Below, piece by piece: positions 31,505-36,278 of a DNA stretch of 36,278 bases. Every line of letters begins with the position of its first letter. Within the stretch, counting starts at the first letter, position 1. Made by a program: the position numbers and the translations under genes. Origin of the DNA: Phaeobacter sp. HF9A (GTDB taxonomy: Bacteria > Pseudomonadota > Alphaproteobacteria > Rhodobacterales > Rhodobacteraceae); assembly GCF_011806385.1 (NCBI RefSeq), contig NZ_JAATOX010000028.1, forward strand, positions 1 to 36,278. The letters run 5' to 3'. The notes below the pieces were generated by a model that saw only the letters and a program-made list of their open reading frames with translations, made no database searches and was not told the DNA's origin.

Positions 31505-33880
31505 TTATTCCGCGGCCTTCTGGGGGCCAAGCTGTGCTTCGATCTTTTCCAGGATGCGCTGCGCGCTGGCGGACTCTGGATTGCTTTGAGTGGCCTCGAT
31601 AGCAAAGGCATGGGCGGTGTCCAACCGGCCGGTGTTGAAGAAATGGATCGCCGCCTCGCGCCGGGCGGATGCCTTTTCGGGGTTGTTCTCGACCGAGGCC
31701 AAGATGGCCTTATCGGCCAGCGTCTGTTCGCCCATCTCGACAAGCTGCCGAGCCACGCGGGCATAGACCACCGTGTCCTCGGGGCGGTCGATCAGGCGCT
31801 GGCAGGCGGTCAGCACCTGATCCCAGCTTTGCCGCGGGGCCGCCCCGCGCAGCCGGTCGACCACCGTGCGGGTGCGCGATTTCAAAAGCTTCAGCCCGCG
31901 TGTGGCCTCTGGGCTTTCGGCGGCCTCAAACTCTGACTCCGAACGCATGCCGTCGATGGCGTCTTTCAGGCGCCGGGCGAAGACCTCTGTGTCGAAACGG
32001 TCGCGCAGCACCGCGTCGACCCGGTCGAAATCCAGCGGCGTGTTCAGCGCCTGTTCCAGCGCGGCCAGCGCTGCCTCTGGGGTGTAGTCGTCAAAGACCG
32101 CGCAGCCGGGGATGTCGCGCACCCATTCGGCGGTGCCGATGCCCGCATAGCACACCAGCTTGACCCCGCGCGACGCGGCTTCCAGCGCGGCCAAGGGCTG
32201 AGGGTCATCGCGCGAGGGGATGAACATCACATCCAGATCGGCGATGAATTCCTGCGCCTCTGCCGGGGGCTTGGCGCCGTGAAAGGTGATGGCGTCGCGG
32301 TCAACTAGGCCCTCGCTTTGCTTGCCCACCCATTCAAACGACATCTTGGTCCCGCCGACCATGCGTGCCACCTGGGTGAACAGTTCCGTGCCCTTGCGCG
32401 ACTGATAAGACCCCACCATCCCGATGCACAGGCTGCGGCCTGGGTCGCGATCAGACCGGGCGATGCGGTTCATCCGCCGCGCCTCTGGCGGTAGGATCGT
32501 GTCGACGGTGTTATAGACCAGCTCGGTGGCCTTGGGCGCGAACGCCTTTTGCACATAGGCCTCTTGCGCGGGCGACACGCACATGACCGTGGCGCGGCTG
32601 ACGCAATTAAGAAACCGGTAATAGCCCAAGGGCTGCTTTTGGCGGTAGCCTTCCATCGTCCATTCTGTTTCGTGCAGGTAGATGGCGATCTCGTCGGCCT
32701 CGTCGATCAGCCGCTGCACGCGCGTGTCCGAAAAGCTGGCGATGCTGTTCAGCACCAGCCGAAAGGGCCCCGCGGTGACGTGGTCGATGGTCATGCGCAC
32801 GCGGCGGCGGTCGCGGTCGGATAGGTTGATGACCTTGGGGCGCAGGTGCAGCTTTTGGTTGGACACGTCCAGATAGGTCTGCAGCGGGCGATAGACCCCG
32901 GCGAACGATTGCATCTCGTGCACCACCCAGACCACGTCGGAATGGGGCAGACCGTCCAGGCTGATCAGATCAAAGAGCCGGTTCATCCGCTCGATGTCCA
33001 GCTTTTGATCCTTAAAGCCCGCAAGCTTGGCCTCCAGCGCCTTGATCTGTACCTGCATGCGGCCCAGCGTGGCGCCGACCTCGACACTGATGGCGAGCGC
33101 GGCGGGGTCAGAGGCGTCGGCCGTGACCGCCGGCACAGACACAGGTGAAGGCGCTTGGCCTTCAGGCAGCGCGTTGATGGCGAACTTTCGTGCCAGCCGC
33201 TTGCCTTTGACCATGTCGTCAAGGTCGCGGAAATGGGTGTGGTTGACAATCTCAAAGTCCGGGAATTCCTTTATGATCGTCTGCAGGAACTCCAGATCGG
33301 CCTCAAGCGAATGCGCGCCTGCCTCATAGCCCGGGGTGGTGTGCGTGTCGCCCAAGGTGCGCGCCAGATCTTCGGGGATGGTAAAGGCATAGCGGCTGTC
33401 GGCGCTTTGATAGAAATCCAAGCCAAAGAGATAGGCGCGCTTGACCCCCATCACCGCGAAGGTGGCCAGGGCCTGCACCCCCAGCGTGGGCAGGGGGCGG
33501 CTCATCATGCGGCGTCCCAGCGGGTCGCATTGGCCGATCACGCGCCAGTGGTCGAATAGCTTGTCGTCGGGAAAGAAGGGATCGTCTTTCACCTTGCCGT
33601 GGTCGTAATCCATCCGGTCGATGGGCACCGACGAATAAAAGGCGTCAAAGGCATAGCGCCCGCTGTCGACGGTGCTGCGCAGGGTTTCGTGCAGCGCTTG
33701 GCGGTTAACCGCCCAGAAATAGCTGTCGACCGCGCGGCCATAGGGCAGACCCTCTTCCAGCATGAAGAAGTTCATCCGCGCCACATGCGCCGGTTCCTTG
33801 ATATCCTGGAAAGCCATCGCGTTGTCTTTTGACGACGGCCCGTTTCCAACAATAACAACCGCTTGGTTTTTGAAAATCAT
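31505..33880 (-). CDS. Fusion glycosyltransferase: GT42-like domain, coiled coil, GT4 domain, TPR-like tail
   Basis: From ATG 33880 (GAGGA seven bases upstream) the product is 791 aa. Residues 6-215 look like a CST-I/GT42 sialyltransferase: VVIVGNGPSS (8-17), RMNFFMLEEG (35-44), PTLGVQALATFAVMGVKRAYLFGLDFY (131-157) and His190 in GAHSLEADLEFL aligning by eye with the CstII catalytic His. Residues 265-300 form a coiled-coil-like linker. Residues 311-645 are a GT4-type GT-B domain: VVWVVHEM (316-323), IGMVGSYQSRKGTELF (486-501), and DDPQPLAALEAASRGV (558-573). Residues 690-785 are TPR-like helical pairs. It may add two different sugars in one protein. The sulfotransferase gene follows in the operon. 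DUF115/Maf-like is the alternative for the first domain. No signal peptide or membrane span is seen. Confidence 0.75.
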   Translation of the reverse strand: MIFKNQAVVIVGNGPSSKDNAMAFQDIKEPAHVARMNFFMLEEGLPYGRAVDSYFWAVNRQALHETLRSTVDSGRYAFDAFYSSVPIDRMDYDHGKVKDDPFFPDDKLFDHWRVIGQCDPLGRRMMSRPLPTLGVQALATFAVMGVKRAYLFGLDFYQSADSRYAFTIPEDLARTLGDTHTTPGYEAGAHSLEADLEFLQTIIKEFPDFEIVNHTHFRDLDDMVKGKRLARKFAINALPEGQAPSPVSVPAVTADASDPAALAISVEVGATLGRMQVQIKALEAKLAGFKDQKLDIERMNRLFDLISLDGLPHSDVVWVVHEMQSFAGVYRPLQTYLDVSNQKLHLRPKVINLSDRDRRRVRMTIDHVTAGPFRLVLNSIASFSDTRVQRLIDEADEIAIYLHETEWTMEGYRQKQPLGYYRFLNCVSRATVMCVSPAQEAYVQKAFAPKATELVYNTVDTILPPEARRMNRIARSDRDPGRSLCIGMVGSYQSRKGTELFTQVARMVGGTKMSFEWVGKQSEGLVDRDAITFHGAKPPAEAQEFIADLDVMFIPSRDDPQPLAALEAASRGVKLVCYAGIGTAEWVRDIPGCAVFDDYTPEAALAALEQALNTPLDFDRVDAVLRDRFDTEVFARRLKDAIDGMRSESEFEAAESPEATRGLKLLKSRTRTVVDRLRGAAPRQSWDQVLTACQRLIDRPEDTVVYARVARQLVEMGEQTLADKAILASVENNPEKASARREAAIHFFNTGRLDTAHAFAIEATQSNPESASAQRILEKIEAQLGPQKAAE

Positions 33881-34050
33881 TGGCTTTCCTCGACATCCAC
33901 AAATTTTTACGCACGTCATAATTCGTACTTTAAAGACGGAGATTAAACATAGAAATCTACAAGTAAAGTGCCTTCTAAACGTATCAAAGAAGCGCCAGTC
34001 TTGTTCGAATATTCCTAACCGTGGTCCCGTAGAGGTGATTCGGGAAATCT
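33881..34050 (-). promoter_or_regulatory. AT-rich leader and likely promoter of the fusion-glycosyltransferase operon
   Basis: This stretch is clearly more AT-rich than its surroundings and sits directly upstream of the 791-aa gene. On the minus strand TTTACT (around 33966) and TATGTT (around 33948) are a loose -35/-10 pair. To the right it meets an IS3-type end near 34046, whose exact terminal repeat I could not fix. Confidence 0.35.
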
Positions 34051-34116
34051 GAACAGGTGAGTTAGGTGGATTTTCCGCTCCCAATCCGGCAGTTTTGCCG
34101 GGAAGAAGGAGCGACG

Positions 34117-34428
34117 ATGACAAGACGGCCGAGACGGAACCATAGCCCCGCTTTCAAGGCAAAAGTCGCGCTGGCGGCTTTGAAGGGCGACAGAACGATG
34201 AGCGAGCTGGCGACACAGTTCGATGTGCATCCGAACCAGATCAAGCAATGGAAGGATCAGCTCCTCGACGGCGTGACGGATGTCTTTGACGACAAACCCA
34301 AGGCGTCGAAGGAGCCTGAGATCGACGTCAAATTCCTTCATGCAAAGATCGGCCAGCTGACGCTGGAGAATGATTTTTTAGAGGGAGCGCTCGACAAGGT
34401 CGGTCTGTTGCCGAGCGCAAAGAAATGA
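34117..34428 (+). CDS. IS3-family transposase OrfA
   Basis: ATG 34117 with AAGGAG six bases upstream gives 103 aa. RRPRRNHSPAFKAKVALAALKGDRTMSELATQFDVHPNQIKQWKDQLLDG (about 3-52) is the helix-turn-helix start. A leucine-zipper-like EIDVKFLHAKIGQLTLENDFLEGALDKVGLL follows. OrfA binds the IS ends and forms a frameshift fusion with OrfB. Its stop overlaps the OrfB ATG (ATGA at 34425). The gene is intact, but OrfB is cut, so this copy cannot transpose by itself. Confidence 0.87.
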   Translation: MTRRPRRNHSPAFKAKVALAALKGDRTMSELATQFDVHPNQIKQWKDQLLDGVTDVFDDKPKASKEPEIDVKFLHAKIGQLTLENDFLEGALDKVGLLPSAKK

Positions 34429-34640
34429 CAAATCGCAACCACGCCCTGAGCCTGAGCCGCCAAGCCGATCTGCTCGGGATCAGCCGGGGCAGGCTGTGTT
34501 ACGAGCCGCACCCCACCTGTGAAAATGATCTCAAACTGATGCGCCGGATTGATGAGCTGCACATGGAGTATCCGTTTGCGGGCAGCCGGATGATGAAAGG
34601 TCTTCTGCGTCAGGAGGGCTTCACTGCTGGACGATTGCGT
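34425..34640 (+). pseudogene. IS3-family transposase OrfB, 5' part only
   Basis: The frame reads NHALSLSRQADLLGISRGRL, CENDLKLMRRIDELHMEYPF and SRMMKGLLRQEGFTAGRLRV, the N-terminal region of IS3 OrfB. Near 34640 it changes abruptly to unrelated sequence and stops at 34677-34679. The rve catalytic domain is missing entirely. Confidence 0.82.
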
Positions 34641-34649
34641 GTGGCCATC

Positions 34650-34895
34650 CTTCGAGCGGAATGTGCAGCCGTAGTCTGACGGCTCCAGCCCAAAATGAGG
34701 TGCGAGAACCTCAAACATGGCCTTGTCCGGGGAATAGATCGCGCCGTACTCCTGCGGGATGCCGACGCGGAAGCTGATCGCAAAACTGTGGCGCAGGTCG
34801 ATATCCGCGAGATCGCCCCCTTCGACTGTCAGTCCGTGCGTCTCTGCCACGGCGAGGCATGCCTTCATCATATCCCGGCGAAGCCGATCGCAAAG
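34650..34895 (-). pseudogene. Internal fragment of a conserved plasmid-type hypothetical gene
   Basis: The minus strand reads DMMKACLAVAETHGLTVEGG, DLADIDLRHSFAISFRVGIP, EYGAIYSPDKAMFEVLAPHF and GLEPSDYGCTFRSKDG without start or end. This resembles an uncharacterised protein I associate with alphaproteobacterial mobile elements; function is unknown. It is cut on one side by the IS3 remnant and on the other by an IS6 remnant, so both ends are lost. Confidence 0.55.
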
Positions 34896-34904
34896 CTCTG
34901 GGGT

Positions 34905-35200
34905 CAGGTTCCGTCCCAGATCATCGTTCATGTCGTCTGGCTCTACGCCCGGTTCAACTTGAGCCTGCGCGAGGTTGAAGAGCTGATGCTGGAACGTGGC
35001 GTGGACGTTTCGTACGAGACGATCCGGCGCTGGACGGTGAAGTTTGGTCCACTGATTGCTCACACCTTAAGGCGTCGGCAGCCGCGTCCCGGCGATGTCT
35101 GGCATCTGGAACGAAGTCGTCGGGAAGATCGCGGGCCGGTCATTCTGGCTGTGTCGGGCTGTCGATCAACACGGCGTCGTTCTTGAAGAAATTCGAGGCT
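34905..35200 (+). pseudogene. IS6-family transposase N-terminal remnant, frameshifted
   Basis: The plus strand reads PSQIIVHVVWLYARFNLSLR, EVEELMLERGVDVSYETIRR and WTVKFGPLIAHTLRRRQPRP, then GDVWHL, the helix-turn-helix and start of the DDE domain of IS6 transposases. After HLE an extra base shifts the frame; EVVGKIAGRSFWLCRAVDQH then GVVLEEI continues in the other frame. At about 35198 it joins the truncated VirD4 gene. It cannot be functional. Confidence 0.78.
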
Positions 35201-35833
35201 GTCCGGTGGCAGCCGGTCGAGGGGATTGTAGCAAGCCGAAGGATGGCCGCTGACTTCAAACGGATCGAGGACATGAACCGTCCCGAAGCGCCGCCGGGCC
35301 TCGCCCGCGATCCGGGCATTCTCGCCCTTGGGGTCGATGACCAGCACCAAGCGTTCCGCCGCCAGCAGGTTCGGGATCACGGTGCCGACGCCTTTCCCGG
35401 CCCGTGTCGGGGCGAGCGTGATCAGATGGGCCGGACCGTCATAGTGCAGCAACCGCCCGGTGTGCGGATTGCGCCCGATCAAAAGTCCGTCTTCGCGTTG
35501 GAGCTTTTTCAGCTCCTTGCGGTTCGCAAACCGGGCCGAGCCGTGGCTGTCACCGGTCAGCCCGAAATAGGCACCGGCCCCGGAGGCCATGCGCCAGTAC
35601 TGGAACCCGAAGACAGCACCCACGAACATGAAGGGACCGAAGACCAGCCACTGCCAGGCGCTTTCGCCCGGCGTCTGGTCGAAGAAGGCAAAGATGAATG
35701 GCGTGGCCACCAAAGAGCCGGGCATCGCCCCAAAGGCCATCGCTCCGATCAACCATCCGAGCAGTATAGGCGTGAAGATCAACCGACCGAAAAAGCGGAA
35801 CAGCCCCCCAAAAACGAGCATCACACTCCGCAT
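35199..35833 (-). pseudogene. VirD4/TraG type IV secretion coupling protein, 3' truncated
   Basis: The minus strand encodes about 211 residues of VirD4/TraG. Two N-terminal membrane segments are visible (LFRFFGRLIFTPILLGWLIG and FGPFMFVGAVFGFQYW). They are followed by SHGSARFANRKELKKL, the Walker A region LAPTRAGKGVGTVIPNLL (about 138-155), LVLVIDPKGENA (Walker-B-like) and HVLDPFEVSG, ending CYNPLDRLPPDS at an IS6 remnant. The C-terminal two-thirds of the ATPase are gone. Intact VirD4 brings the relaxosome to the mating channel, so conjugation from this copy is lost. Start codon choice (35833 or four codons later) is uncertain. Confidence 0.83.
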
Positions 35834-35877
35834 CAGGCCGCGCCGTCATCGCTTGGGGCAGGGGAGGGGGTATCCCA

Positions 35878-36119
35878 CTACGCGAAGGCCTTGCGGTCCT
35901 GTTCACGGGAGAGGTTACGGATCAGACGGTCGAGCATGGCCGCAGCGTAGGAATCCCGTTCCGCCAGGTCCATGAGCGCCCCGCCCGCCGCGTATCCAGC
36001 TTGCGCTGTCTGGTGGCTTCCCGGTTCTTCAGAGCCTGATGAAGGCGGGCCTTGGCCTGGGCGTAGCGTTTCTCGGCGCGTTCAAGCTCAGTCTCGGCCA
36101 ATTCGGGAAGCCACTTCAA
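35878..36119 (-). pseudogene. Conjugal transfer TraC/TraD-like small protein, frameshifted
   Basis: From ATG 36119 the minus strand reads ELERAEKRYAQAKARLHQAL then KNREATRQRKLDTRR, the helical start seen in small Tra proteins next to virD4/traG. A deletion of about a dozen bases with a shift follows. The known-looking end GGALMDLAERDSYAAAMLDR then LIRNLSREQDRKAFA is in another frame, stopping at 35878. Its place directly upstream of virD4 fits a conjugation region. Confidence 0.65.
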
Positions 36120-36201
36120 AGAGGGCAGGTGTAAAGGTTAGGCTTGCCACAATCAGCGATAGCGCTTACCCGTAGGCCTGTAAAGGACAAGGGCGCACTT
36201 A

Positions 36202-36278
36202 GGCCATGTTGCACCAATCGGTTGGGGGATTCACTGCATGAATCCAGCATGATAGCTGGGAGGCATGAGCAGCTGGCC
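36202..36278 (+). mobile_element. 5' end of a second IS5-family (IS903-group) element, running off the window
   Basis: GGCCATGTTGCACCAATCGG at 36202 is an IS903-like terminal repeat. The next 60 bases align closely with the other IS903-group copy at 30479-30400 (shared GAATCCAG-ATGATAGCTGGG). The transposase would start at ATG 36265 (MSSW...), and the window ends after 14 coding bases. The preceding 36120-36201 has no visible gene. Confidence 0.65.

Noticed and set aside
1-36278. tRNA, rRNA or riboswitch genes
   Set aside because: No cloverleaf-like segment with a GTTCGA-type T-loop and paired ends, nor rRNA-like conserved sequence, could be recognised by eye.

Overview
This window looks like part of an extrachromosomal replicon of a marine Rhodobacterales (Roseobacter-group) alphaproteobacterium. 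Every protein I could place belongs to families familiar from that group. The replicon carries its own replication and partition module (repA, a 22-bp iteron region with a perfect DnaA box, parA, parB) beside a complete dTDP-L-rhamnose operon. This combination matches the RepA-type 'rhamnose' or biofilm plasmids known from roseobacters. The assignment rests on motifs read by eye; no database search was run.

Layout. (1) 1-5 kb: the C-terminus of an RTX-type secreted protein, then a leftward cluster (CMP-sialate synthetase fused to a HAD phosphatase, a GT42-like sialyltransferase, an AGE-family epimerase) and, divergently, a 68-aa protein with a DUF6716-like putative glycosyltransferase. (2) 5.4-6.5 kb: a DUF2793 / peptidase G2 protein resembling a phage tail protein. 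(3) 14.1-6.5 kb, leftward: WecG-like glycosyltransferase, rmlC, rmlB, rmlD, rmlA, a GT4 glycosyltransferase, arabinose-5-phosphate isomerase (kdsD/kpsF) and CMP-Kdo synthetase (kdsB). (4) 14.3-17.5 kb, rightward: a type I secretion ABC ATPase and HlyD-type adaptor. (5) 18.9-17.5 kb and 20.2-19.0 kb, leftward: GDP-mannose synthesis (manC) and UDP-glucose dehydrogenase. (6) 20.5-24.6 kb: repA (leftward), origin, parA and parB (rightward).

(7) 24.8-36.3 kb is very different: a mosaic of broken insertion sequences (IS6, IS66, IS21, IS5/IS903-group, IS3), a truncated resolvase and decayed conjugation genes (VirD4/TraG, a TraC/TraD-like remnant). Apparently intact genes sit between them: a DUF1403 + ScpB pair divergent from a tyrosine recombinase, an antitoxin (parD) whose toxin (parE) is frameshifted, and a leftward pair encoding a 791-aa GT42-like/GT4/TPR-like fusion and a sulfotransferase.

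How it fits together: regions 1-5 make nucleotide sugars (dTDP-rhamnose, CMP-Kdo, CMP-sialate-like, GDP-mannose, UDP-glucuronate), hold several glycosyltransferases, and supply two of the three parts of a type I exporter for RTX-type adhesins. The likely product is a surface or extracellular polysaccharide plus secreted adhesin that supports attachment. Polymerase, flippase, nonulosonate synthase (NeuB) and the TolC-type outer membrane channel are not in the window. The most unusual candidates are the GT42-GT4 fusion with its sulfotransferase partner, the NeuA-HAD/GT42/AGE/DUF6716 cluster, and the integrase/DUF1403/ScpB module.
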